64,000 nt of DNA, from assembly GCA_044357345.1 (NCBI GenBank), contig JBIKPR010000001.1:36994-100993 (forward strand). The letters run 5' to 3'. Shown here piece by piece: positions 44,771-54,097 of the stretch (the first letter of the stretch is position 1; every line of letters starts with the position of its first letter). The translations under genes and the position numbers were made by a program. Source of the stretch: JABMMZ01 sp044357345 (GTDB lineage Bacteria > Bacteroidota > Bacteroidia > NS11-12g > UBA955). Below the pieces are notes generated by a model, which saw only the letters and a list, made by a program, of their open reading frames with translations, was not told the DNA's origin and ran no database searches.

Positions 44771-47700
44771 TTAATAAAATAGCAAAAGGAATGCAGCGCC
44801 GCCTTGATAGGTGTCAGATTTTCCTACTTCCACATAGTCAATTCGTCCAGAGGGTTTTTGATATATTTTTCCATTTTCATATTTTCCAATTTCCACATAG
44901 TCAATTCGTCCAGAGGGTTTTTGATATATTTTCCCATTTTCATATTTTCCAACTTCCACATAGTCAATTCGTCCAGAGGGTTTTTGATATATTTTCCCAT
45001 TTTCATATTTTCCAATTTCCACATAGTCAATTCGTCCAGAGGGTTTTTGATATATTTTCCCATTTTCAAATTTTCCAACTTCCACATAGTCAATTCGTCC
45101 AGAGGGTTTTTGATATATCTTACTTTGCGCTGAATTACTAGATGAGCTCGAGGAATTTGAAGATGAATATCCACCACTAAAAAGCTTATTAAAATCAATT
45201 TGACTTAAAATATACCTTGCCCAGGCATCCTCGGCATCTTTTCTTTGTTTCTCCATTTCAGGATTTTTTCTTACTGGTCTTACACTGTAGAAAAAAGTAT
45301 TCTTACCGTAAGTTGTTGAAACATCCCTAATCTGTCCATATCCAATTGCTGATTCTCTTAGGCATAATGCTTTTGCATTTTCTCCCCAATACACTGCAGC
45401 ATCCACTACTTGCGTTACATCGTAACCTCTGGTGGTGTTATAGCTATTAAATTCTGTTGTTAGATTTTTAATTATTTTAATATTGTTGTAAATTATGTCT
45501 AACTCTTCAGAAGTAGGCAATCGCCATCCATCTCCAAGTGCTTGGCATGTTGATAATGCTCCATGATAATTCGCAACACTTATGTCCTTATAATATATAT
45601 CTAGGTCACCAATAGTCATATAGGGTGTAAATCTATTCCCAGATGCATCTATTTGATATGACAATCCATTTAAAGAGACGGACGCAAGGTTATCTTTATA
45701 AGTGAACTGGTAATCAAACATTGGTGATACAATTAAAACACCTTCGGAGTTAAGATGCCCCCATTTATTGTTTAGCTTAATTGAATAACCTCCATCATTT
45801 GACTTTTGAATTTCATCTAAATTGGCTGAAATAATCTCCCTTCCTTCAAAATTAACTAGACCATATTTATTATCAATTCTTGTTAAGATAAATTTCGAAT
45901 CTAAGATAGAAAGTGCATTAAATTTTGGTTCAAGTATAGAAGGATAATTTTTGTTTAACCAATTAACAATACCTAATTTTCCTGACCTGTATAGTATAGA
46001 AATATCTGGAAGAGTGTAATCTGAAATTGAATCGTATGAGCAATTAACTAATTCTCTGCCTTCAATTGACACTACACCAAATTTTTTATTGATTTTAACA
46101 ATTGCACTAAGTTTATCAAAATTGAAAGGTTGTATTTCATCATATTTAAAGTTAGTTAAAGGCTTTCCAGTATTGTTTGATATTAACCCATATTTTTTAT
46201 CTATTTTCCCGATACTTACCACTTCTAAACCGATATTATATATCCCGAGACCTTTTATATCATCATAAATTGGCTCAACTTTTATATGTTTTTCCTCAGC
46301 ATCAAAATATCCCATTTTGTTGCTAATAAAAATGGGGATATAATTAGGCTTATACATAATTTTTTCATCCGTTCCGCACTTATCTGTTGGGTTAAAACAT
46401 CCAATTTGGTCATATTCAATTGGCAAAACTAGCTTAAATTTTTCATCAAGTAAACCATATTTACTGCCCAATTTTACATTTATTAAACACTTTTCTGTAC
46501 TTAATGATGAATTATACTCTAAGTATAAATCATCATAAATTGGATTAACTGCTATTATTCCATTATTATTTAAAATTCCTTTTTTGCCTCCTTTAACAAT
46601 TATTTTAAGACCATTATTGTAAATATTATCTGCATCAATTTTAGTAAAATCTTTAAATGGGTGTTTTAAATAGCCCCATTCGCCATCTTTCTTTACGAAT
46701 AACATTGAATCTTTTTGAGATATATTTAATATTCTCTCATAAGATTTGTTTAATATAAAATCGCCATTAGAATTAACTAATCCATATTTGTCTTCAAATT
46801 TTACTCTATACACAGTTTCATTTATAAAATTAAAATAGTCGAAGTCAATATAATCATAAATGGCCTCTACGAAAAGAAATCCCTTTTCATCAACTAAACC
46901 ATACTTATCTTTCAATTGGACAATTTTACAGTCATTAGGCAATGTCCTTTTCTCAACGTAAGATATTTGAATTCTAGCTCCAACCCTATCAATTAGCTTC
47001 CAATCTTTATCATTTCCATAGGAGCTTGTGCCTCCAGCTCCTTCACTTAATAATGTTAATTTTGATTTAATTTTCTTAGATAATTCATCAAACCTTTGAT
47101 TTTTACATTTTTGAACCTTCTCTTTTAAAATATTAAATTCACTAAATTGCAAATCGGTTTTTTTCATGTATGAGTTGTAGTATTTCTTAACTATCATCTT
47201 ACACTCTTTGCACTCAGGAGCAATTTGACCATTAACAGAATTTTTAAACCTGCTCATTACTGTGTCGTAATCAATTCTATATTTGGGATTATTCCCTAAA
47301 TCACCAACTAAGATTCTCCAATCTTTGTCTTTACCGTAAGAACTTGGTCCGCCACTTGTAAAACCCGCCAAAATACGATACTGAGAAAGTAATTCCCCTT
47401 TGAGTATAAAAAAGCTGCAACCTCGTTCAATTAATAATTTCATAGGGTCAAAAACGTCTGAATTAATTTCCATACCACCCTTATAAGTTTTGTAGTATAA
47501 ATTTAAAGCCTCAGAAAATTGTTTAATAGTTATTGAATTACCTTTCGAAAAGACATTCATATTGTCCGTTGTGATATTTTCAGATGGTACTTTCCTTTCA
47601 GGATTATTTTGATTTCTAATTAAATCAGGATTGTAGACCTTTCCTTCACACCAATTTTTACAATTATTATAATTTTTAAATTTATAAGAGATACTCGACA

Positions 47701-47959
47701 TTAGCACCGAGGAATTTCCTGTCAATATACGCGGTGTTTTGTCTTCATTTGTTGCAGTAAATATTGTATAAATCCCATCCGAATTTGGAAAAATTGGCTC
47801 ATCAGACCAAAAATCAAATAATGTATATGCTGAATTGTAAAAAACATTTACGAAGTCCTTTCTATTGTCAGGGCTTCTCTTAATTTCACTTTGAGCTAAA
47901 GTATTAAAGGAAATTAATAAAGTTCCCAAAAGGAACATACAGAATAGTATTTTTTTCAT
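44771..47959 (-). CDS. WG-repeat secreted protein with DUF1566-like domain and C-terminal 21-residue tandem repeats
   Basis: 1062 residues with signal peptide (MKKILFCMFLLGTLL, ending LAQ). Two related segments SYGKDKDWRIL and SYGNDKDWKL lie in the N-terminal third. Residues about 350-790 are WG-type repeats (KYGLVDEKGFLFVEAIYDYI, KYGLVNSNGDFI, KGILNNNGIIAVNPIYDDL, KYGLLDEKFKLVLPIEYD, KYGLVNFEGREI). GDGWRLPTSEELD resembles DUF1566/Lcl. Residues about 947-1047 are five copies of KIYQKPSGRIDYVEVGKYEN. The end is hydrophobic (GGAAFLLLFY). No enzymatic motif. It looks like cargo of a decayed island and seems more AT-rich than its neighbours. Confidence 0.82.
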   Translation of the reverse strand: MKKILFCMFLLGTLLISFNTLAQSEIKRSPDNRKDFVNVFYNSAYTLFDFWSDEPIFPNSDGIYTIFTATNEDKTPRILTGNSSVLMSSISYKFKNYNNCKNWCEGKVYNPDLIRNQNNPERKVPSENITTDNMNVFSKGNSITIKQFSEALNLYYKTYKGGMEINSDVFDPMKLLIERGCSFFILKGELLSQYRILAGFTSGGPSSYGKDKDWRILVGDLGNNPKYRIDYDTVMSRFKNSVNGQIAPECKECKMIVKKYYNSYMKKTDLQFSEFNILKEKVQKCKNQRFDELSKKIKSKLTLLSEGAGGTSSYGNDKDWKLIDRVGARIQISYVEKRTLPNDCKIVQLKDKYGLVDEKGFLFVEAIYDYIDFDYFNFINETVYRVKFEDKYGLVNSNGDFILNKSYERILNISQKDSMLFVKKDGEWGYLKHPFKDFTKIDADNIYNNGLKIIVKGGKKGILNNNGIIAVNPIYDDLYLEYNSSLSTEKCLINVKLGSKYGLLDEKFKLVLPIEYDQIGCFNPTDKCGTDEKIMYKPNYIPIFISNKMGYFDAEEKHIKVEPIYDDIKGLGIYNIGLEVVSIGKIDKKYGLISNNTGKPLTNFKYDEIQPFNFDKLSAIVKINKKFGVVSIEGRELVNCSYDSISDYTLPDISILYRSGKLGIVNWLNKNYPSILEPKFNALSILDSKFILTRIDNKYGLVNFEGREIISANLDEIQKSNDGGYSIKLNNKWGHLNSEGVLIVSPMFDYQFTYKDNLASVSLNGLSYQIDASGNRFTPYMTIGDLDIYYKDISVANYHGALSTCQALGDGWRLPTSEELDIIYNNIKIIKNLTTEFNSYNTTRGYDVTQVVDAAVYWGENAKALCLRESAIGYGQIRDVSTTYGKNTFFYSVRPVRKNPEMEKQRKDAEDAWARYILSQIDFNKLFSGGYSSSNSSSSSSNSAQSKIYQKPSGRIDYVEVGKFENGKIYQKPSGRIDYVEIGKYENGKIYQKPSGRIDYVEVGKYENGKIYQKPSGRIDYVEIGKYENGKIYQKPSGRIDYVEVGKSDTYQGGAAFLLLFY
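44819..45121 (-). repeat. Five tandem 63-bp units inside the WG-repeat gene
   Basis: TCGTCCAG recurs exactly every 63 bp at 44843, 44906, 44969, 45032 and 45095. Each unit encodes 21 residues (KIYQKPSGRIDYVE, then V or I, GK, Y or F, ENG). The V/I position alternates V-I-V-I-V, so the array seems to have grown as 126-bp pairs. Near identity at synonymous sites points to recent expansion. Long open frames on the other strand here are by-products of the periodicity. Confidence 0.92.
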
Positions 47960-48671
47960 ATTTATTAATAAACTGATACAATATTAGTATTAAATCTATT
48001 TTTTAAAAAATAAATCAACCAATGGAAGGTAAGAGAAGGTGAAAGTGCAGGTTACTCGTATGAAAGGATAGATTCTAAGTTTTTAATTGTTTAGACAAAT
48101 CTTAATTTTAGATTGAAATGGAAATACACCAAATTTCCTTTGTCCAGCAAACTAAACACCCCTAAAAATTACTATCTATTTGCTTTATAGAGTATTATGT
48201 AATCTATCAGGGGTTGTGGGTTGTATTTTGGGTCAATTAGGGGAGCAAGTAAAAAGAGAGTGAGAGTGAAAGCGAAAGCGTCACTTCAGCTCTCTTTTTT
48301 TATTCACTCTCATTTTCACTCTTATACCCCGTGGTGTGCGACAAAGGAGCTCTACCACTGGGGCACATTCACTCTAAATCATGTCGTATGAATTTTTATT
48401 CGAAAATTTCAAAACACAAAAAAGCTTGTACATATTAGGTGCATACTTCCAATTTTCTGAATAGGTTAAAGGTTATTGTAAAGCTATTTTCTTTACAACA
48501 CATAGAAGCTTCTTGTTGGAATCTATGATATAAATAGTATATAACCCCCCATATCTATTAAAATGTTATAAATTAAAATTAATTTCATTACACTAAATAA
48601 AAAACGATACTTTTGACTTTTTAAATAGTTTTAACTGTAGTTAAATAATACTCAAATCGTTACGCTAGATT
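47960..48671. other. 712-bp intergenic region with tRNA-like debris, inverted repeats and a terminator-like hairpin
   Basis: No ORF supported. At 48208-48247 GGGTTGTATTTTGGGTC then AATTAGGGGAGCA loosely resembles a tRNA T-arm and 3' end. At 48251-48301 a hairpin with outer 10-bp stem (AAAAAGAGAG/CTCTCTTTTT) ends in T. At 48327-48363 CCCCGTGGT pairs with ACCACTGGGG, and read on the minus strand it contains GTGCCCCAGTGGTAGAGC, like a tRNA 5' end and D-arm. Copies of AGAGTGA/TCACTCT flank these. Probably remnants of an integration site. Confidence 0.45.
48583..48615 (+). promoter_or_regulatory. Promoter of the diheme cytochrome gene
   Basis: TTTC (48583-48586), 21-bp spacer, TACTTTTG (48608-48615), a full match at the -7 element. 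The ATG is at 48672, leaving about 50 bases of leader. It probably drives the cytochrome and the downstream SoxB-like gene. Confidence 0.55.
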
Positions 48672-49727
48672 ATGAATTTACATCCTGAAAATGATAAAAT
48701 AAAACATGAATTGACTTTTGTAATCAATAAATTATTATTAGTTATAGCCATATTATTATTTGCTCTATTAATCATGCCGTTTGTAATATTAAAAGACAAG
48801 CAAGCCCAAGAACCAAGCGAGAAATCAGTTGGTTCTGTTTTAAATGTAGACAGTAATTTAAAAAGTAAAATATTGTATTGGATGGCCCCAGATATTAATT
48901 CCATTAGCGATCCAAATAAAAAGGAACAAATAGCTTATGGTAAAGAATTAATTGCGCACACAGCAAAATATTTAGGGCCAAATGGGTCGGTTTTAAAAAT
49001 CAGCAATGGTTTAAATTGCCAAAATTGCCATTTACAGGCGGGAACTGCTATTTATGGAAACAACTACGGCTCTGTTGCCTCATTATACCCTAAATTTAGG
49101 GCAAGAAGCGGTAGTATAGAAAATATATACAAAAGGGTAAATGATTGCATACAACGCAGTTTAAATGGCATATCTATTGATTCAAATAGCAGGGAAATGC
49201 AAGCAATAGCAGCTTATATAAATTATTTAGGGGGCAAAGTAAAGAAAGGTGAAAAAGCGCTTGGCTCTGGCCTTAAAGATATTTCGTATTTGGATAGAGC
49301 AGCCAGCCCGACCAATGGTAAATTAATTTATATATCCAAATGTCAGAGTTGTCATCAAGCCAATGGCGAAGGGGTGTTTAATGAAAATAAAACTGAATAC
49401 CAATATCCTGCGCTTTGGGGCAATCATAGTTTTAACAAGGGTGCTGGCCTAAGCCGCCTAAGCAATTTTGCTAAGTTTGTAAAATACAATATGCCGCAAG
49501 GTGTCACGTTTGAAAATCCTCAACTTACAGATGAAGAGGCATGGGACGTAGCAGCCTATGTTTTATCGATGCCTCGCCCTAATTTTAATATCAAAAAAGA
49601 TTGGCCGGATATCTCCAAAAAACCATTCGACCACCCATTTGGTCCCTACTCGGATAAGTTTACTGAAAGCCAGCATAAATTAGGCCCTTTCAAACCGATA
49701 GTTGAAGCGCAGAAGCAAAAGAAATAA
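48672..49727 (+). CDS. Diheme c-type cytochrome of the TsdA (thiosulfate dehydrogenase) type
   Basis: 351 residues. N-terminal membrane anchor (about 18-40), then two haem c motifs: C116-QN-C119-H120 (SNGLNCQNCH) and C224-QS-C227-H228. Between them RVNDCIQRSLNG places C159 where TsdA has its unusual cysteine axial haem ligand, and the block before the first haem (YGKELIAHTAKYLGPNG) is also TsdA-like. TsdA oxidises thiosulfate to tetrathionate or the reverse in the periplasm. Here it is membrane-anchored. It is 48 bp ahead of a SoxB-like gene. Confidence 0.85.
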   Translation: MNLHPENDKIKHELTFVINKLLLVIAILLFALLIMPFVILKDKQAQEPSEKSVGSVLNVDSNLKSKILYWMAPDINSISDPNKKEQIAYGKELIAHTAKYLGPNGSVLKISNGLNCQNCHLQAGTAIYGNNYGSVASLYPKFRARSGSIENIYKRVNDCIQRSLNGISIDSNSREMQAIAAYINYLGGKVKKGEKALGSGLKDISYLDRAASPTNGKLIYISKCQSCHQANGEGVFNENKTEYQYPALWGNHSFNKGAGLSRLSNFAKFVKYNMPQGVTFENPQLTDEEAWDVAAYVLSMPRPNFNIKKDWPDISKKPFDHPFGPYSDKFTESQHKLGPFKPIVEAQKQKK

Positions 49728-49774
49728 TCAAAAAACGATAAACAACACTTATACATATCCCCTAAGCAAGCAGC

Positions 49775-51466
49775 ATGAAAAACAATAGAAGAAATTTCAT
49801 TAAACAATTAAGTGGTATAGCAAGCGCTGGCATTTTAACAACGATGCCACTTAATGCAATTGCAACGATCATTAAGGAAGACGACGTAAGTCTAACGAAT
49901 GATGAAAACAATCCTTTTACAATTTCAATTTTACAAACAACCGATGTGCATTGTCAATTGCATCCGCACGATGAATTGTTTTGGGAAGACGAAAAAACAG
50001 TGTTTAGAAAAACAGGCGGTTATGCGCACTTAGCGAGCTATCTCAAGAAAGAAAGGAAGAAAAATCCAAATACTTTTTTAATTGATAGTGGCGATATGTT
50101 TCAGGGCAGTGAGTTATCTGTAAAAACAACTGGAAAGGCATTACTTCCAATATTAGATGCCTTAGGATACGATCTTTATTTGCCTGGTAATTGGGAAGTG
50201 ATTTACGGTAAAAAGGTGATGCAAACACTGCTTGGTTCATTAAATGCGCCAAAAGTTTGTGCCAATATGTACCACGATTTGGGCGATTCAAAAAAAGGTG
50301 AGCTTATCTTCCCTCCCTATTATATATGGACAATCAAAGGTGTCAAGATTGGCTTTTTAGGCTATACAGACCATTTGGTTCCTTTGCGTCAATCGCCAAA
50401 TTATAGCAAAGGAATTATTTATGCAAAACCAGAGGAGAACCTCGCCCATTATGTTGATGTGTTGCGCAACCAAGAAAAATGCACTTGTGTGTTTATTGTA
50501 GCGCACTTAGGCTTATCACAGCAAATTTATTTGGCCAACCTAAAAGAATGCGAAGGGGTTGATTATATTTTAGGTGGAGATACACACGAAAGGGTACGCA
50601 CACCGATTCAATGTCAGTATTCAAAAGTAGTTGAGCCTGGGGCATTCGGTTCATTTGTTGGAAAACTAAACCTTACCATACAAAATGGAAAGGTCATTAA
50701 GGAAGACTATTGTTTAGATGAAATAAATGCCAATAAATACCCTGCCGCAAAAGAGATAGAAGCCATTATAAAAAACAGTGAAAAACCCTTTCATGATGAT
50801 ATTTATAAGCTGGCTGGGTACAGCACCATTCCCCTGTACAGATATTTTGTAATAGAAAATCCAATCGATACCATGGTGCTTGATGCAATGAATTGGCGTT
50901 TACCAGAAATTGATATTGTCTTGTCTAATGGTTTTCGCTTTTGTCCACCGCGCACCACGCCCGACCATACCGGTAATATTCCAATTACCAATGGATACAT
51001 CTTTGATATGTTACCAGTGGATAATTATGTTAAAACTGGGATGGTTACAGGGAAGCAAATTCAAGTATGGCTAGAAAAAGAATTAAATAATGTATTTGCC
51101 AAAAATGCCTCAGAACGTTTTGGTGGCTGGGTAATTAAATTTAAAGGCATGAACATAAAGTTTAATGCTTTTGGAGAAAATGGAAAAAGAGTGCAGGAAA
51201 TAAGCATCAAAGGTTTTCCAATTGAAGCAACGAAAAACTATAGTATATGCGCCTGCGAAAGAGATGGAGACCCCGAAGATATTATATGTAGAATCAAGGG
51301 CGCTAGCAATGTTAAAACAACAGAGCACACCTTACATACATTGTTAAAATCATATCTTGCCTTGCATTCGCCTGTAACGCCAACCCCACAAATAAATGCA
51401 AAAGTGCTGGATGCTTCACAAAATTTGCTCACACAAATAAGTGGTGTAGATTATAAGTTTCGCTAA
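49775..51466 (+). CDS. SoxB-like metallophosphoesterase/5'-nucleotidase family hydrolase, Tat-exported
   Basis: 563 residues. Twin-arginine signal (NNRRNFIK) and hydrophobic stretch up to about 32. Two-metal core residues: D57 and H59 (TTDVHCQLHP), D104 or D107 (LIDSGDMF), N139 in PGNWE, later GGDTHERVR. The GNWE in place of the nucleotidase GNHE, LSNGFRFCPP, RFGGWVIKF and ACERDGDPED are features of SoxB, the thiosulfohydrolase that cuts sulfate from SoxY-bound sulfur. No soxYZ or soxXA are adjacent, so the partner carrier is unknown. A 5'-nucleotidase-like role cannot be excluded. Confidence 0.82.
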   Translation: MKNNRRNFIKQLSGIASAGILTTMPLNAIATIIKEDDVSLTNDENNPFTISILQTTDVHCQLHPHDELFWEDEKTVFRKTGGYAHLASYLKKERKKNPNTFLIDSGDMFQGSELSVKTTGKALLPILDALGYDLYLPGNWEVIYGKKVMQTLLGSLNAPKVCANMYHDLGDSKKGELIFPPYYIWTIKGVKIGFLGYTDHLVPLRQSPNYSKGIIYAKPEENLAHYVDVLRNQEKCTCVFIVAHLGLSQQIYLANLKECEGVDYILGGDTHERVRTPIQCQYSKVVEPGAFGSFVGKLNLTIQNGKVIKEDYCLDEINANKYPAAKEIEAIIKNSEKPFHDDIYKLAGYSTIPLYRYFVIENPIDTMVLDAMNWRLPEIDIVLSNGFRFCPPRTTPDHTGNIPITNGYIFDMLPVDNYVKTGMVTGKQIQVWLEKELNNVFAKNASERFGGWVIKFKGMNIKFNAFGENGKRVQEISIKGFPIEATKNYSICACERDGDPEDIICRIKGASNVKTTEHTLHTLLKSYLALHSPVTPTPQINAKVLDASQNLLTQISGVDYKFR

Positions 51467-51567
51467 ATAATAAGAAAGCGGTTTAAGACATCTTTAATTT
51501 CTTTTTTACTTAAAAATAGGTTTTAACTAAGTTATATTGCTCTGCACGCAATAAGAAAACAAATCGT

Positions 51568-52545
51568 TTAATTCAAGTAAACGCCAGCTCCAAGAAAGAA
51601 ATTAGTTCCCGGAATCGGGGCGATAAAGGCTTTTTTCATCTGCTCTTTGTTGGTTTGGTAGTTGATGTAATAATAGGTGTAAAAACCTCCCCCATTTTTA
51701 GCAACGTCTATTAATCCGCGCACAAGATAGGTGCCACGCGAATCTTTCAAATCATACCTATTTGTTCCTTGCACAGAGGGATCTGGTGGCTGCACAATGT
51801 TAATTCCATTCATATCAAGTATGTAGTAGTAGCCACTTTGGTTGTCAAAGAATCTTATATTTTGAAGAAAACTTCTAAGAGTCTTAATGTATTTAGCTGA
51901 GTCTAAACCAAAGTCACTTTTTATTTTTCCGAATGCTTTTGCCATGGAACTTACACCGTTCTTTACCACCAACTCATTGATATCATTTTGGCTGTAGAGC
52001 TTGGAAGCTTTATTTTCAAAAAAACCGCTTCGGGTGTATGCGCCTAATCCTGAAATAGTATTAACATATGTAAGGTAATTCTCTTTGGCATTGCTTGCTG
52101 GATTTACTAAACGATAGGTAAAGAAACCAGCCCCACTGTAATTAACAATGTCAAGTAGTTTTGGCGTTATTTTAAGGCTATCTGCATCCCTTTCATTTAA
52201 TTGAGAAACACCCTCTCTGCTTGTATTCATAGGATCAGAAATCGTCACACCATTTAAATTTTCTATGGACACATAGCCTGAATTGTCGTCAAAAAACTTA
52301 GCCGCAGTTGTAAAACTTTTATAAAACAATTTCGCATCAAATGAGAGGTTACTATCATTTAGTACATTTCTAAAACCTGTGGCGAAAGAGCCACAATTGT
52401 GCTGAACGATTGCTTTGTTTAAATCTGCAACTGAGTAGGCTTGGGTTGCTGAGCCTATAACATGTTCATCATCTTCTTTGTCTTTACAACTCTGTAAAAC
52501 TCCCAAACAAATGGCTAATAACAAGGTTAGTTTCTGTAATTTCAT
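51568..52545 (-). CDS. Lipoprotein with two Cache-type sensor domains and no signalling domain
   Basis: 325 residues. Lipobox VLQSC (C20). Two tandem single-Cache-like units, each with the pattern FF-D-x-SGY, NG-V/I and a following G-x-GFxTY strand: FFDDNSGYVSIENLNG...GAGFFTYRL and FFDNQSGYYYILDMNG...GGGFYTYYY. The end AFIAPIPGTNFFLGAGVY is the classic Cache finish. Normally these domains are extracytoplasmic parts of chemoreceptors or kinases; here they stand alone on a lipid anchor. It lies 22 bp downstream of an alanine/sodium symporter gene. Confidence 0.85.
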   Translation of the reverse strand: MKLQKLTLLLAICLGVLQSCKDKEDDEHVIGSATQAYSVADLNKAIVQHNCGSFATGFRNVLNDSNLSFDAKLFYKSFTTAAKFFDDNSGYVSIENLNGVTISDPMNTSREGVSQLNERDADSLKITPKLLDIVNYSGAGFFTYRLVNPASNAKENYLTYVNTISGLGAYTRSGFFENKASKLYSQNDINELVVKNGVSSMAKAFGKIKSDFGLDSAKYIKTLRSFLQNIRFFDNQSGYYYILDMNGINIVQPPDPSVQGTNRYDLKDSRGTYLVRGLIDVAKNGGGFYTYYYINYQTNKEQMKKAFIAPIPGTNFFLGAGVYLN

Positions 52546-52567
52546 TTTAATATTTTTTTAAGCGGGC

Positions 52568-54097
52568 TTAATTATTTTTTTCGTCATGGACATATTCATT
52601 TTCCCAAAAATCTGCATTCTTTATGCCCAATTCTGCAGGACTGAAAACTGGGTCCTTTCCTTCTTTTCTCTGCCTTTCAAAATCTTTGAATGCAAGCAAA
52701 GCCGGCTTTTGTAGAATTATTATGGCGATTACATTTAACCAAGCCATTATGCCAACCCCCATGTCTCCAAGATCCCATACAATTGTGGCAGCGCGAACAC
52801 AACCAAAATAAACAGCAGCCATAATGGCTAGCTTTAATAAAAACAGCAAAATAGGTGCAGGCTTTTTTTGCATAAGATAAGCCAGATTGGTTTCAGCAAT
52901 ATAATAATAAGCCATCAAGGTAGTAAAGGCAAAGAAAAATAAAGCCAATGCTACAAAATAACTTCCGATGCCCACAAAATCAGGATGAAAAGCAACCTGT
53001 CCATTGCTGAAAGCATTATCAATTGCAGCCTGCGTATAGGTAGGACTGCCATCCATATGTTTAACACCATCCTGAACATAATAAACACCATTGTCTACAA
53101 TTAGCTTCCCATCAGAACCCTTCACATTATACATGCCTGTAATTAGAATCATAAAGGCAGTGGCCGAACAAACAAAAAGTGTGTCAACATAGACAGAAAA
53201 AGCCTGCACCAATCCTTGTTTAGCAGGATGCGAAACCTCGGCCGCAGCCGCAGGATGGGCGCCAGTACCTTGACCAGCTTCATTGCTATAAACGCCCCGC
53301 TTTACGCCAATTGTGATCATTGCTCCAATTATGCCCGCAAAAGATGCCTTTAAACCAAAAGCACTGCTAATAATCAAACTAAAAATTTCAGGAATTCTTT
53401 CGTAATTCAAGCCCATAATTACAAGTGCAACTATAATATAAGCTATAGCCATAAATGGCACCACAAATTCTGCAACTTTAGCAATACTTTTAATTCCCCC
53501 AAATATGATGAGCCCTAGGAGCAAAGCAAGTATTATTCCTGTAAAAACATATTTGATATCAAAAGCACTTTTAATGGCCGAGGCAATACTATTTGATTGC
53601 ACCCCTGGCAGTAACACTCCGCAAGCCAAAATGGTTGAAATTGCAAAGACAATGGCATACCATTTACCAATCGCTTTATTTTTAAATCCTTTCTCGATAT
53701 AAAATGCTGGACCACCTCTGTATTCGCCATTCTCCTTAACCTTGTAAATTTGCGCAAGTGCAGATTCAATGAAAGCAGAACCAGACCCTAGAAATGCGAC
53801 CAGCCACATCCAAAAAACCGCACCCGGACCCCCGATAAAAATAGCCGTTGCAACACCGGCAATATTCCCGGTGCCTACTCTGCCGGCCAATGAAACGGCC
53901 AAAGACTGAAAAGAAGAAATGCCTGCAGATGATTTGGTACTACCAAACATTTGCTTTATCATTTCTTTAAAAAGCCTTACCTGAAAAAAGCGCATCCGAA
54001 TGGAGAAATAAACGCCAGTGATAAGCAAAAGATAAATCAATGCATTGCTCCAAATAATTGAATTTGCATAGCTCACGAAATTTTCAAAACTTTCCAT
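52568..54097 (-). CDS. Alanine/glycine:cation symporter (AGCS family)
   Basis: 509 residues with about 10-11 helices. Family blocks: FQSLAVSLAGRVGTGNIAGVATAI, GGPGAVFWMWLVAFLGSGSAFIESALAQIYK, YSNEAGQGTGAHPAAAAEVSHPAKQGLVQAFSVYVDT (in three pieces). It imports alanine, glycine or a related amino acid with Na+ through the inner membrane. It has an insertion of about 30 residues near 300-340 (DGKLIVDNGVYYVQDGVKH) between helices. It is co-directional with the Cache lipoprotein. Confidence 0.92.
   Translation of the reverse strand: MESFENFVSYANSIIWSNALIYLLLITGVYFSIRMRFFQVRLFKEMIKQMFGSTKSSAGISSFQSLAVSLAGRVGTGNIAGVATAIFIGGPGAVFWMWLVAFLGSGSAFIESALAQIYKVKENGEYRGGPAFYIEKGFKNKAIGKWYAIVFAISTILACGVLLPGVQSNSIASAIKSAFDIKYVFTGIILALLLGLIIFGGIKSIAKVAEFVVPFMAIAYIIVALVIMGLNYERIPEIFSLIISSAFGLKASFAGIIGAMITIGVKRGVYSNEAGQGTGAHPAAAAEVSHPAKQGLVQAFSVYVDTLFVCSATAFMILITGMYNVKGSDGKLIVDNGVYYVQDGVKHMDGSPTYTQAAIDNAFSNGQVAFHPDFVGIGSYFVALALFFFAFTTLMAYYYIAETNLAYLMQKKPAPILLFLLKLAIMAAVYFGCVRAATIVWDLGDMGVGIMAWLNVIAIIILQKPALLAFKDFERQRKEGKDPVFSPAELGIKNADFWENEYVHDEKNN

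Noticed and set aside
44819..45121. CRISPR-like array
   Set aside because: There are no spacers; the 63-bp units are contiguous, in frame and coding.
44791..45198. Long open frames on the plus strand and a second minus frame over the 63-bp repeats
   Set aside because: They arise only because a 63-bp unit is open in several frames; composition and position follow the WG-repeat gene.
48327..48365. Intact tRNA gene on the minus strand
   Set aside because: Only a tRNA-like 5' end and D-arm can be read; no anticodon arm, T-arm or acceptor 3' strand follow.
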